A stretch of 8,469 nt of DNA from Thermoflexus sp042408365 (GCF_042408365.1 NZ_JBHOQJ010000198.1:1-8469), one strand, 5' to 3'; shown: positions 1-7,118, counted from the stretch's first letter. The notes: generated by a model from the letters alone, not told the origin. Program-made: numbers and translations.

Positions 1-423
1 TTGAAAGTCGGGATACCTCTCGTAGCCGACGCCACCACCTTCCCGGAACGCACCGATGACCTCCCCCTCAACGGCGGAAAGCAGCCGGATGTACTGCGTG
101 AAAAAGGCGAGGTTGTTCGAGCCGGCTGATCGCGTGAGGAAAGCGGCGTGTTCGCGAGGAAGCACGTACGTCTCCGTGGCCGGGTCGTACGAGACGATCC
201 GCGCCACGACCATGCCCCCGAGCCACTCCCGCACGTAGCGCTCCTGAAGCCCAGTGGCTTGGGCAATGGCGTCGCTGCTTGCCGCCGGCATTTCGGCCAT
301 GGCATCGAAGAGGCGGGTCTGATGGCCGATGCTCACCAGGATTCCCAGGAACACGTCATTGAGCAGCGCCATCATCCTTCCGGCAAACGCCTCCGCCTTC
401 GCTGGATCCATCGCTTCGTTCAT
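1..423 (-). CDS. SAM-dependent methyltransferase, N-terminal part (runs off window)
   Basis: The frame is open from an ATG at 423 to the left window edge, giving 141 residues with no stop; the C-terminus lies outside. The product starts MNEAMDPAKAEAF, followed by a helix with SIGHQTRLFDAMAEMP and then a winged-helix-like stretch ending ATGLQERYVREWLGGM. This layout is known from class I methyltransferases with an N-terminal winged-helix dimerisation domain (Rv2258c-like). The Rossmann SAM-binding motifs would lie beyond the window, so the catalytic half is not seen. There are two adjacent ATGs (426 and 423). The Shine-Dalgarno GGAGG (minus strand, 430-434) is 3 nt from the first and 6 nt from the second, so 423 is preferred. 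It is the last visible gene of a minus-strand operon behind the ester cyclase. Its substrate cannot be told from the sequence. The family call is from memory of the motif pattern and is fairly secure. Confidence 0.85.
   Translation of the reverse strand, partial: MNEAMDPAKAEAFAGRMMALLNDVFLGILVSIGHQTRLFDAMAEMPAASSDAIAQATGLQERYVREWLGGMVVARIVSYDPATETYVLPREHAAFLTRSAGSNNLAFFTQYIRLLSAVEGEVIGAFREGGGVGYERYPDFQ
385..423 (-). repeat. Direct repeat copy A (methyltransferase 5' end)
   Basis: The first 39 nt of the intact methyltransferase gene match the first 39 nt of the upstream remnant (650-688) at 35 positions, in the same orientation and 265 bp apart. The coded peptides are MNEAMDPAKAEAF here and MNETMDQAKAEAF in the other copy. 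This indicates a tandem gene duplication. Confidence 0.85.
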
Positions 424-482
424 CATCCACCTCCAAGAATCGGTTTACGGTACATGGGATAACCTTTGTCCTGTCGGCCCAA

Positions 483-688
483 CTATTGCTTAGGCAGGAG
501 ATCGCGCACGGCCCGCCCCACTGCCTTCTTGATCTCTTCAAGTCCCGCCAGCGCCTCCTTCCTGATCTCACGTCCAGCTAGCCAGCGGTGCCTGATCGAG
601 AGCAGCAAGCTCAGCGTGCCGTTGTTGGGGGTGTGAACATTTGGCGGGTGAAAGCCTCCGCCTTCGCTTGATCCATCGTTTCGTTCAT
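483..688 (-). pseudogene. Frameshifted, truncated methyltransferase paralogue
   Basis: An ATG at 688, preceded by GAGG, opens MNETMDQAKAEAFTRQM, nearly the same as the start of the intact methyltransferase downstream. This frame stops after 25 codons (TGA 611-613). Similarity continues in another frame: from 626 the reading is NNGTLSLLLSIRHR, matching the helix that precedes the winged-helix domain in this family. A run of five C (plus-strand G, 627-631) lies at the frame change and is the likely indel site. After SIRHR the family resemblance ends. A 33-residue charged tail (WLAGREIRKEALAGLEE..., ending RDLLPKQ) runs to TAG 483-485, and I do not recognise it. So this is a 5' fragment of a duplicated methyltransferase joined to foreign sequence. 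If the frameshift is a sequencing error, a fused peptide of about 67 residues would result. Confidence 0.75.
650..688 (-). repeat. Direct repeat copy B (remnant methyltransferase 5' end)
   Basis: Second copy of the 39-nt repeat described at 385-423, 35 of 39 positions identical. It forms the start of the broken paralogue. Confidence 0.85.
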
Positions 689-714
689 CGTTGACCTCTT
701 ATAGCGCGTGGCCG

Positions 715-1140
715 TTACAGCCCAGGCGGCTCATCCGCTAGCCCCAACTGTTGGGCCAAAACGACCTCATCAACCTGCTCGTCCAACTCAGCGATCATGT
801 CGTTCTCCAACCGTGTGGTTACCACGCCCGTAATCTCAACCCGCTTCCCGGTGGGTGGAATCTCGCCCCACGGGCCGGTGTGCGTCCCCGTAAATTGGTA
901 ACAGGTGATCAGGCGATCTCCCTCCAAGGTTTGCGACACAATTGTCAGGTGAGAATCGGGAAAGGCGATCCGGCTATCTCGGATGTCTGTGACCCACTCG
1001 TTTGCGCCCCCCGCTTTGTCATTGTGGCGATAGATCACCTGCGGGCTGATGAGCCTTCCAATCACATCGCCGTATTGATTACCGTTGACAGCTTCCACCA
1101 CTTGCCGAACGATTTGTTTGTGTTTCTCGTCGTGCATCAT
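715..1140 (-). CDS. SnoaL-like ester cyclase (NTF2-like fold)
   Basis: This is a 141-residue protein, the usual size for single-domain SnoaL-like proteins. It shows family hallmarks: an N-terminal helix (KHKQIVRQVVEAVN, residues 6-19), FPDSHLTI at 60-67, and GTHTGPWGEIPPTGKRVE at 85-102, followed by TG and an acidic, hydrophobic last strand (ELDEQVDEVVLAQQLG). In characterised members such as SnoaL the fold closes polyketide rings by aldol chemistry; most relatives have unknown substrates, so the reaction here is not predicted. The start ATG at 1140 is chosen because AGGAGG (minus strand, 1149-1154) lies 8 nt upstream; the next ATG at 1137 would be 11 nt away. It follows the membrane protein gene after 39 bp and precedes the methyltransferase remnant by 26 bp, which fits one transcript. 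The cyclase-methyltransferase pairing suggests small-molecule modification (inference). Confidence 0.9.
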   Translation of the reverse strand: MMHDEKHKQIVRQVVEAVNGNQYGDVIGRLISPQVIYRHNDKAGGANEWVTDIRDSRIAFPDSHLTIVSQTLEGDRLITCYQFTGTHTGPWGEIPPTGKRVEITGVVTTRLENDMIAELDEQVDEVVLAQQLGLADEPPGL

Positions 1141-1179
1141 CTTACGGGCCTCCTGTCTATTCTGATCTCTCCACCATTG

Positions 1180-1833
1180 TCACATTGTCATTTTTGCCAT
1201 CGTCGGTTGGCTTTCCCGCATACCTTCACCTGTGCTCGACAAAACGGCATAGCCCAACCAGAGATAGGCAACACCGATGAGCACTCCACCGATGGCAAGG
1301 AAAATAGCCGGCAGCGGCGGTGTGAAAATCGCCAGCGGGGTGCCGGCAATGAGCGAAGCTGCCGCCCAGCGTGGCAGGACGCCCGCCCGGATGGTGGCAA
1401 TCCCGAATAACACGTAGCCAATCCCAAAGGCGTAAAGCGTTCCCAGCAAGATTGGCTCGAGCAATCCGCCGAACACCGGCCCGGTCGGGGTTAACGCTGC
1501 TTCGGCAATCTCGCTCTGTGCCAGGCCTGGCAGAACAATCCCTTCGATGAGGAGAAGGGGACCGCTCAGCGCCGCTGAGCTGACAAAACTGACGACAAAC
1601 CCAATCAGCCCGAGAACGCCAGCCTTTTCCGCCTGCCGGGCGTGCACACCGATCAACCCCAGCAGGCTAATGAGAAAGCCGACGCCGATGGCGAAATGGG
1701 TTGGTCCCCAAAGGGGGTGTGCCAGGGCATCGGGAGCCGTCTCATCCGGGTGCAGGATCAGACCAATCCCTAAGATCACACCGGCAACGATCAGCGCGCC
1801 GCCGCTCCAGCGAACCTGTTTTGTGGATAACAT
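1180..1833 (-). CDS. Six-helix integral membrane protein of unknown function
   Basis: A 217-residue, strongly hydrophobic protein. Likely transmembrane segments are at about residues 10-27, 44-63, 72-97, 124-148, 155-172 and 175-198, with short loops and a polar C-tail of about 18 residues. The short loop HPDETAPDALAHPLWGPTH between helices 1 and 2 holds the most polar and histidine-rich residues. There is no transporter signature or catalytic motif I can name; it resembles small uncharacterised (DUF4386-like) membrane proteins, but that is a weak guess. The start ATG at 1833 has AGGAGG (minus, 1839-1844) 5 nt upstream. It is the first gene of the minus-strand operon, with a candidate promoter ending about 64 bp upstream of the ATG. 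Its job in a cyclase/methyltransferase operon is unclear. Confidence 0.85.
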   Translation of the reverse strand: MLSTKQVRWSGGALIVAGVILGIGLILHPDETAPDALAHPLWGPTHFAIGVGFLISLLGLIGVHARQAEKAGVLGLIGFVVSFVSSAALSGPLLLIEGIVLPGLAQSEIAEAALTPTGPVFGGLLEPILLGTLYAFGIGYVLFGIATIRAGVLPRWAAASLIAGTPLAIFTPPLPAIFLAIGGVLIGVAYLWLGYAVLSSTGEGMRESQPTMAKMTM

Positions 1834-1896
1834 GGCGACCTCCTGTAAATGAGATTTGGGATCCTTTGAGCCGCTCCACTCACGGCTCGTGCCCTT

Positions 1897-1925
1897 ACCC
1901 TAACACAAGCGCGTGGGACTGTCAT
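1897..1925 (-). promoter_or_regulatory. Candidate promoter of the minus-strand operon
   Basis: On the minus strand there is ATGACA (1920-1925; 5 of 6 to TTGACA), a 17-bp spacer, then TAGGGT (1897-1902; weak -10). It lies about 64 bp before the membrane protein ATG. The poor -10 together with the repeats just upstream would suit an activated promoter. Only the -35 and the spacing are good. Confidence 0.35.
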
Positions 1926-1933
1926 CGTCAGAA

Positions 1934-1966
1934 ATGACTAAATTCAGAGGAAAGGATGACTAAATT
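1934..1966 (-). promoter_or_regulatory. Paired direct repeats, candidate activator operator
   Basis: ATGACTAAATT occurs at 1934-1944 and again at 1956-1966, exactly 22 bp apart, about two helical turns. The GTCAT inside the candidate -35 (1921-1925) forms an inverted partner to the ATGAC core. The repeats lie immediately upstream of the candidate -35, the usual place for an activator dimer. The local AT-richness contrasts with the GC-rich surroundings. The binding protein is unknown; the LuxR-type regulator beyond the insertion sequence is one candidate. Confidence 0.5.
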
Positions 1967-1992
1967 TCATCTAAGAAATCCGTTTTCTTTAA

Positions 1993-2004
1993 AACGTAGG
2001 TTGG
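1993..2004 (+). repeat. Left terminal inverted repeat of the insertion sequence
   Basis: AACGTAGGTTGG matches the reverse complement of 3030-3041 (AACGTAGGTCGG) at 11 of 12 positions, then similarity ends. No clear target-site duplication is seen outside it. Confidence 0.65.
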
Positions 2005-2029
2005 CTCTCCCCCCGGAGAAGATGCAGCG

Positions 2030-2972
2030 ATGAAGGGGCAGGTGCTGGTGAAGCCCACCGCCACGCAAACGGCTTATGAGGATCAAGTGCGAATGGTCGA
2101 ATTGAGAAAATAAGGGTGGACCGATCGAGCCATTGCTCAGCGGATGGGGTGCAGGGTCTGGACGGTGATCCGCTGGGTGAAGGCCTTTGCGCGCGGGGGT
2201 GCGGTGAATCCGACGGAAGCTCTTGCCGGAAGGGATCCCGAACGTTCCCTCGGAGGGGACCTTTCATCAGATCCTTCGGCGGGAGGGGTTTCCAAAGGTG
2301 CGGGAGGCGAAGCGGGAGCGGATCCCCTGGGCGGGGGGTGGGGAGGAGGAGACGGGGGTGGTCCAGGCGGACTTCCAGGCCGAAGGGGGGTCTGGTTGAC
2401 TCTCGGAACCAATAAAAGTGAGCATGAAAAGAGCCCCAAGGGGGTTGGAGAAAGCGATGCAAGGGGTGGGATATCTTCCAAAGGTGGTACAGACGGATCG
2501 GGATGCGGGTGGGGTGGGGCGAGAAGGGGGGCTTCCCCCGTCGGTTCCCGCTGGGGCGGTGGGGCTTCGGGGTGGAGCACCGGCGGATTCCGGTGGGGAA
2601 GCCGGACCGGAATGGGGTGGTGGAGCGCTATCAGGGAGCGATCGAGGAGAACGACGCGGGGGAAGTGGGAGGGGTGGAAGCATGGCGGGAGGTCTAGAAT
2701 GCTGGGAAGAGGCTTCGCTCCGAGGGGTTCAGGCGCGATGAAGGGGGGCGAGTTTGGCGATGCGGCGGGGGGTGGAGAAGCGGCGGGAGGTCGTGGGGAC
2801 GCGAAGGGTGGATCGGACGGGGAAGGGGAATCTGTGGGGGAAAGCGGTTCGGGTGGGGAAACGGGCAGCTGGCCCAACGGTTCGCATCCATTTCGATGGC
2901 GAAGGGGACGAGATCCGGATCCTTGGGCGCGATGCGTGGGGGAGGGTACGGGAGGAGCGGGTTTTGGAATGA
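2030..2972 (+). pseudogene. Degraded DDE transposase
   Basis: The reading starts at ATG 2030 (MKGQVLVKPT...). It meets an in-frame TAA at 2111-2113 (after VELRK), where a CAA Gln codon would fit, and continues in the same frame as GWTDRAIAQRMGCRVWTVIRW, a helix-turn-helix typical of transposase N-termini. A shift near 2230-2240 moves to a frame with FPKVREAKRERIPW and VVQADFQAEG, whose Asp (2370-2372) is the likely first DDE acid. That frame has a TGA at 2397-2399, then gives YLPKVVQTDRDA with the second Asp at 2496-2498. Another shift near 2500 gives FGVEHRRIPVGKPDRNGVVER, with the third acid Glu at 2623-2625. A last segment (2754-2972) encodes RRVDRTGKGNLWGKAVRVGK, a basic C-terminal domain. 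The D-D-E residues are still visible but spread over three frames with at least two stops and three shifts, so no active enzyme can be made. Confidence 0.8.
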
Positions 2973-3029
2973 TTCACCGAAGATGGGCTGTGGGCGGGGT
3001 GGGCGGAGGGGGGTTCAAACGAGCGTTGT

Positions 3030-3041
3030 CCGACCTACGTT
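3030..3041 (+). repeat. Right terminal inverted repeat of the insertion sequence
   Basis: CCGACCTACGTT is the reverse complement of the left end with one mismatch. It lies 23 bp after the stop codon of the regulator gene on the other strand. Confidence 0.65.
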
Positions 3042-3064
3042 GAGGTGACAGCCTGCCCTCCGCT

Positions 3065-6000
3065 CTAGCCGTGGGTGGGCTTGGCCAGCCCCTTCTCGAG
3101 GGCCCAGGCGGCGATCTGCGTACGTGAGGTGAAGCCCAGCTTGGCGAGGATGTTGCCGACGTGGGTCGCAACCGTGCGGTCGGCGAGGAAGAGCGCCTGG
3201 GCGATCTCGTGGTTCGACTTTCCCTGTGCGATCAGCGCCGCCACCTCGCGCTCGCGCTCTGTCAACCCGCCGTACTCTTTCTTCAGGGCACGGCGCGGCG
3301 AGGCTGCGGGGATCATGGCGATGGCGTTGCGCCGGAACTGGTCGCGCAGCGTCTCGTCAGCCACGGTCGTGGCAAGCTCATGAATCAGCGCCCGCGCCGC
3401 CGAGAAGGCCTCCTCCGCCTGCTCGTAGCGGCGTTGAGTTCGGTACAGTCTGCCCAGGCTGACCTGAATCCGCCAGAGCATAGGGCGCATCTCCAGTAGG
3501 AACGCCCCCTCACATCCGGCGCGCAACTCCGCCTCGGCCTCAGCCCGGCGCCCCAGCCCCACCAGCGCCTCGCCGCGTAGCCGCGACAGGCGTGGAATCA
3601 CCTGCCCCTCGGAGCGGTTCGCAGTGTACGCGAGCTTCTGTTCAAGGATGTGCAGCGCCAGCGCCGGGTCGCCGCCAGCCAGGGCCCGTTCAGCGCTGGC
3701 GCACCAACATAGCCGCTGCCCTATCGTCTGGGCTGGCGTATCGGGATGAAGCACAGCGGCCAGCAGGGCCTCTGCCTGCGCCAACTCCTTCTGGGCAATA
3801 ATTACTGAGGCGAGATACCCCGACGTGATGCTGACCCAGATCCGCGAGTTGAGCGCCTGCGCCAGCGTCAACGCCTGCTCAAGGTGCTGCCGGGCGGCAG
3901 GTAAAGCGAGCAGATCAAGGTGCAACGCGCCTAAAGAGAAGTGCGCAAAGATCAGCCACTGGTGGTGCTGGATGTCCTCAGCGATCTCCAAGGCCGCCTG
4001 GCCCCAGGCCAATCCCCGCCCATAGTCGCCGTGTATGCCGAAGTACTGCGCGCATCCGGCCAGGATATAGGCTTCACCGGAGCGATAATCGATCTCACGG
4101 GCGATCTGCAGCGCCGTCTCCACCTTGTCCACAGCGCCGGGTAGAGGCAGCTCTGGAAAGCATGTATCGGTTTCATACACCCTGCCGCGCATCACCCACA
4201 TCGGCAGACTCGCTGCCAGCCCCTGGCGATCCCCCAGCTGGCGAAACAACTCCACTGCACGCTGGTAATAGGCGGCGCCCTGGATCGGGGCGCCGCCGAT
4301 GTAGCTCGTCATCCCCAGCAGGTCTAGCGTCTCTGCGATGCCGCGTTCGTCGCCAAGCGCAGTAAACATCTCAAGCGCTTCCTGATGGTAACGCAGCGCC
4401 TCTGTTGGCTGTTCGGCGTTCATGTGCCAGTTGCCCAACCGGTTCAGGCTGTGACCAAGGACCGCCGGATCACCCAACGCACGCGCTAGGTTTAGCGCTT
4501 GCCCAAAGTAGTCCCCAGTCTTGATGTAGTCCCGCGAAGCCCAAAGGAATCCCAGGGCGATCAGTGTCTGCCACTCTGCCTGGCGGTCGTTTACCGCTTG
4601 AGCCATATGCAGTGCAGCCTCGTAGTCGGCTTGAGCACGCTCGAAGTCGCCTATGGTCTCATAGGCCTGGCCGCGAGCCCAATAGAGTTGCACCGGTGCG
4701 GGCAGCGACAGATGCTCCGCCGCCTTCAACGCGCGAGTGAATTGCTCAATGGCCACGCGCGGCGCGTACATCGCCCGCGCCCGCTCTCCGGCACGCGCCG
4801 CATACCCCAGCGCCTTCTCCCAGGCCTGCGCCTGGTAGAAATGATAGGCCAGGTCGCCAATGTGCGCGTCAAGGGAATCCGCATGCAGGCGCTCCAGCGT
4901 CTCGCCGACGATGCGATGCAGCCGCCTGCGCTCCCACATGAGCAGGCCGGCGTACACCGCCTCCTGCGTCAGTGCGTGGCGAAACGCGAACTCGTCCGCC
5001 GGTCCCTCGACGATCAAGCGCGCCGCGACCCCTTCCTTCAGCCTTTCAAGCAAGTCCTCTTTATTCCTCTGGGTTAGCTCCTGAAGCAGCGCGAAATCAA
5101 AGCGCCGCCCCGCCACCGCCGCGAGCACAAGCAGCTCCCTCGCCGTTGGACTGACGTGTGCCAGCCGCCGCTGCACCGCGTCCTGGATGCTGCGCGGAAT
5201 GTGCAGCTCGCCCATCGGCTTGCGATCCCATCCTCTCTGGGTATGGAAGATCTCCCCGGCGGCGACCAACGATTTCAGCACCTCCTCAACAAAGAACGGA
5301 TTGCCCTCCGTCAGGGCGTAGATCGGCTGCAGAAACTCCGTTCGCACCGGACGCCGCTGGTCAAAGATCGCCCGGATCATCGCATCTACTTCTTCCATCG
5401 TCAGGCGGCCTAACACCAACTCGCTCGCCAAACGTGCGCGGTCCAGGTCAGCTAGGAAATGGCTCAGGCTCGGATTCGCTTCGTCGTTGCGGTACGTCGT
5501 CAATAGGAGGATGGGCTGAGAGGGAATGCGCCGCGCCCAGTGGAGCAGAAACTCCAGGCTGGTGTCATCGCTCCAGTGCAGGTCCTCCAGGATGACCAAC
5601 AGCGGCATCCGCGCTGCGAGGCGGGCGAAGAACTCCATCAGCGCCTGGAAGAGATGGCGTTTCTCTTGTTCGGGGTTGAGGGCCGGCGTGGGCGTCAGGT
5701 CGGGCAGGCGGTTAGCCAGTTCGGGGAGCAGCTTGACGAGTTCGTGGGCGGCAGGCCCCAGGTCATGGGCGATGTCCGCTGCAGGACGGGCGGTGAAGCG
5801 CACACGCAACAGGTCCAGGAGTGGGGCGTAAGGCAGCACGCGGTCCGGCTCGTAGCACTGGCCTTGCAGGATGAGCATCTGGCGTGAGTGGGCGCGGGAT
5901 TTCGCTTCGGCGACCAGGCGTGATTTGCCGATGCCAGCCTCGCCGGCCAGCACGACTGTCTGCCCGTGTCCAGCGCATGCCCCCTCCAGCGCCTGCTCCA

Positions 6001-6076
6001 GCGTGCGCAGCGGCGCCTCCCGCCCGATGACGACGGGGCATTCTATGTGGAAAGTTGGCGGTGGCGAAGGGCCCAT
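3065..6076 (-). CDS. LuxR-family ATP-binding transcriptional regulator (LAL/MalT-like)
   Basis: A 1003-residue protein with the classic large ATP-binding LuxR (STAND-type) plan. An N-terminal AAA/NACHT-like ATPase carries Walker A GEAGIGKS at residues 45-52 and a Walker B LLVILEDLHW at about 159-168. A winged-helix-like linker follows, then a long helical array with TPR-type repeats (for example GDFERAQADYEAALHMAQ) over roughly residues 400-880. A C-terminal LuxR helix-turn-helix occupies about 935-1003 (LTEREREVAALIAQGKSNHE, DRTVATHVGNILAKLG). In MalT and relatives, ATP and inducer binding drive oligomerisation and activation; the inducer here is unknown. The start ATG at 6076 is chosen because AGGAGG (minus, 6085-6090) lies 8 nt upstream; a GTG at 6100 would place that Shine-Dalgarno inside the gene. 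It faces the membrane protein/cyclase/methyltransferase operon, from which a dead insertion sequence separates it, and may control that operon (inference). All key motifs are intact. No clear promoter is seen upstream, where an integrase remnant begins at once. Confidence 0.92.
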   Translation of the reverse strand: MGPSPPPTFHIECPVVIGREAPLRTLEQALEGACAGHGQTVVLAGEAGIGKSRLVAEAKSRAHSRQMLILQGQCYEPDRVLPYAPLLDLLRVRFTARPAADIAHDLGPAAHELVKLLPELANRLPDLTPTPALNPEQEKRHLFQALMEFFARLAARMPLLVILEDLHWSDDTSLEFLLHWARRIPSQPILLLTTYRNDEANPSLSHFLADLDRARLASELVLGRLTMEEVDAMIRAIFDQRRPVRTEFLQPIYALTEGNPFFVEEVLKSLVAAGEIFHTQRGWDRKPMGELHIPRSIQDAVQRRLAHVSPTARELLVLAAVAGRRFDFALLQELTQRNKEDLLERLKEGVAARLIVEGPADEFAFRHALTQEAVYAGLLMWERRRLHRIVGETLERLHADSLDAHIGDLAYHFYQAQAWEKALGYAARAGERARAMYAPRVAIEQFTRALKAAEHLSLPAPVQLYWARGQAYETIGDFERAQADYEAALHMAQAVNDRQAEWQTLIALGFLWASRDYIKTGDYFGQALNLARALGDPAVLGHSLNRLGNWHMNAEQPTEALRYHQEALEMFTALGDERGIAETLDLLGMTSYIGGAPIQGAAYYQRAVELFRQLGDRQGLAASLPMWVMRGRVYETDTCFPELPLPGAVDKVETALQIAREIDYRSGEAYILAGCAQYFGIHGDYGRGLAWGQAALEIAEDIQHHQWLIFAHFSLGALHLDLLALPAARQHLEQALTLAQALNSRIWVSITSGYLASVIIAQKELAQAEALLAAVLHPDTPAQTIGQRLCWCASAERALAGGDPALALHILEQKLAYTANRSEGQVIPRLSRLRGEALVGLGRRAEAEAELRAGCEGAFLLEMRPMLWRIQVSLGRLYRTQRRYEQAEEAFSAARALIHELATTVADETLRDQFRRNAIAMIPAASPRRALKKEYGGLTEREREVAALIAQGKSNHEIAQALFLADRTVATHVGNILAKLGFTSRTQIAAWALEKGLAKPTHG

Positions 6077-6090
6077 TGTCCTTGCCTCCT

Positions 6091-6870
6091 GTGGGCGCAC
6101 CGGAAGTCGAAGCCTTCCTCACCCGTCTCGCTTCTCATGGCAGGTCTCTGCCTCTACCCAGGACCCTGCCCTTTCTGCCCTTTTGTTCCTCTATCAGGAA
6201 GTCCTCGGCATCCCCCGGCGATATGCACGCCCTCTGCGCCAAACGAAGCACCTATGTCCAGCCCTACCTCAGCCACGATGAGTGCCCGCGGATCCTCTCC
6301 CATCTGGACGGCGCACCGCATCTCGTCGCCTGCTTCCTCTGGGAGTGGCCTGCGCATCCAGGACCTTGACTTTGAGAACTCCCTCCTCATCGTCCGCGAC
6401 ACCAGTCCAACCGCGACTGCGTGACCTTCCCCCCCGATGAGGGATGCTTTCTCCAATGCCTCCACGCCCACCTTGAGCAAGTGCGCCGCCTCTATGAGGC
6501 CCACCCTGAGGTCCCCATCTCCATGCCCCCGCCCTGGCTCGTAAATACCCTGGGGCAGAAACATCCTGGGAGTGGCAATACGTGTTTCCCTCGCGTGACC
6601 TGTCTGTGGACCCCTCCACCCTAGCGATCAAGCGGCATCACCTGCATTCCACCGGCGTTCAGAGGGCCATCACCGCCGCCGTCCGTGCTGCTGGCATTAC
6701 CCAACGCGCCACGGCCCACACCCTGCATGCCGCCTTCGCCCTCCGGCTGAAAGAGGCCGGTTACCAAATCGACGATATCCAGAAGCTCATGGGCCACGCC
6801 GACATCCGTACCACTCGACACGACCTGGAAAGCCAACCACCTGTCCACCAGCGCCTGCGGCGCTGCTATC
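6091..6870 (+). pseudogene. Integron-integrase (IntI)-like tyrosine recombinase, degraded
   Basis: Pieces in several plus-strand frames line up in order with integron integrases. GAPEVEAFLTRLA (6094-6132) is followed by VSASTQDPALSALLFLYQEV (6144-6203), LSHDECPRILSHLDGAPHL (6268-6324) and GSGLRIQDLDFE with catalytic box I Arg (codon 6353-6355). Then come VTFPPDEG and HLEQVRRLYEAHPEV, and a long segment from 6531. That segment begins ALARKYPGAE, then WEWQYVFPSRDLSVDPS, RRHHLH-like KRHHLHSTGVQRA and AAVRAAGI, the extra patch that marks IntI among XerC/D relatives. At least five frame changes break it. The box II HxxR reads HTLH (Arg lost, codon 6726-6728), and where the catalytic Tyr should stand the codon is GAC (Asp, 6822-6824). 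The first 50 or so codons are missing; homology begins next to the regulator's Shine-Dalgarno. The 3' end is approximate. The gene is dead. Confidence 0.82.
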
Positions 6871-6902
6871 CTCCAGACCCGGACGCCACCCCGCCGAGAT
6901 GG

Positions 6903-6924
6903 TGTCCTGAGCGGAGCGAAAGAT
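6903..6924. repeat. Possible dispersed repeat (CTGAGCGGAGCG type)
   Basis: The stretch TGTCCTGAGCGGAGCGAAAG resembles the short CCTGAGCG-n-AGCGAAGG repeats scattered between genes in many bacterial genomes. The rest of 6871-7006 shows no gene or other structure I can support. One copy cannot prove a repeat family. Confidence 0.3.
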
Positions 6925-7006
6925 GGGCGCCCCCGAAATCCCGACCTCTAAGCCTACCTCGCCGCAGTACCTCCTCCTTTCCGGGACAGGGAGGACAGAC
7001 CGAACG

Positions 7007-7045
7007 AAAAACAAAAACGGCTCCCGCCAAGTCCCGGCGGGAGCC
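7007..7045 (-). terminator. Intrinsic terminator of the small RNA
   Basis: Perfect 10-bp stem GGCTCCCGCC (7019-7028) and GGCGGGAGCC (7036-7045) with a 7-nt loop. On the minus strand it is followed by GTTTTTGTTTTT (7018-7007). On the plus strand no T-run follows, so it acts leftward only. Confidence 0.85.
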
Positions 7046-7118
7046 GCGCTTTGGGGTATGCTCAAGATGATCTCCGCACCGCCTGCACCGGCGTGGGGAG
7101 CCGCCCTCCGGTCGGTGT

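Larger units (their letters stand above)
1993..3041 (+). mobile_element. Decayed insertion sequence with DDE transposase (IS481-like?)
   Basis: A segment of about 1.05 kb bounded by 12-bp inverted repeats (11 of 12 matching) encloses one degraded transposase on the plus strand. Length and protein layout (N-terminal helix-turn-helix, rve/DDE core, C-terminal basic domain) fit the IS481 or a related rve-type family; the exact family is not resolved. The element ends 23 bp after the stop of the LuxR-type regulator and begins 27 bp beyond the operator-like repeats, so it lies between a regulator and the operon it faces. The plus strand is heavily G-rich over C, with runs of 5-6 G around 2331-2360. 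No target-site duplication is recognisable, in line with old age or an imprecise boundary call. Confidence 0.7.

Noticed and set aside
751..1410. Plus-strand open frame of 219 codons
   Set aside because: It overlaps the ester cyclase and membrane protein genes, both of which have family motifs or helices and Shine-Dalgarno sites on the minus strand.
2137..2877. Proline-rich minus-strand open frame of 246 codons
   Set aside because: It arises from the G-rich plus strand of the dead transposase; composition is low complexity and transposase motifs are on the other strand.
6077..6100. GTG at 6100 as start of the LuxR-type regulator
   Set aside because: The AGGAGG at 6085-6090 would lie inside the gene; the ATG at 6076 has it at ideal 8-nt spacing, and the regulator's conserved part begins after residue 10.
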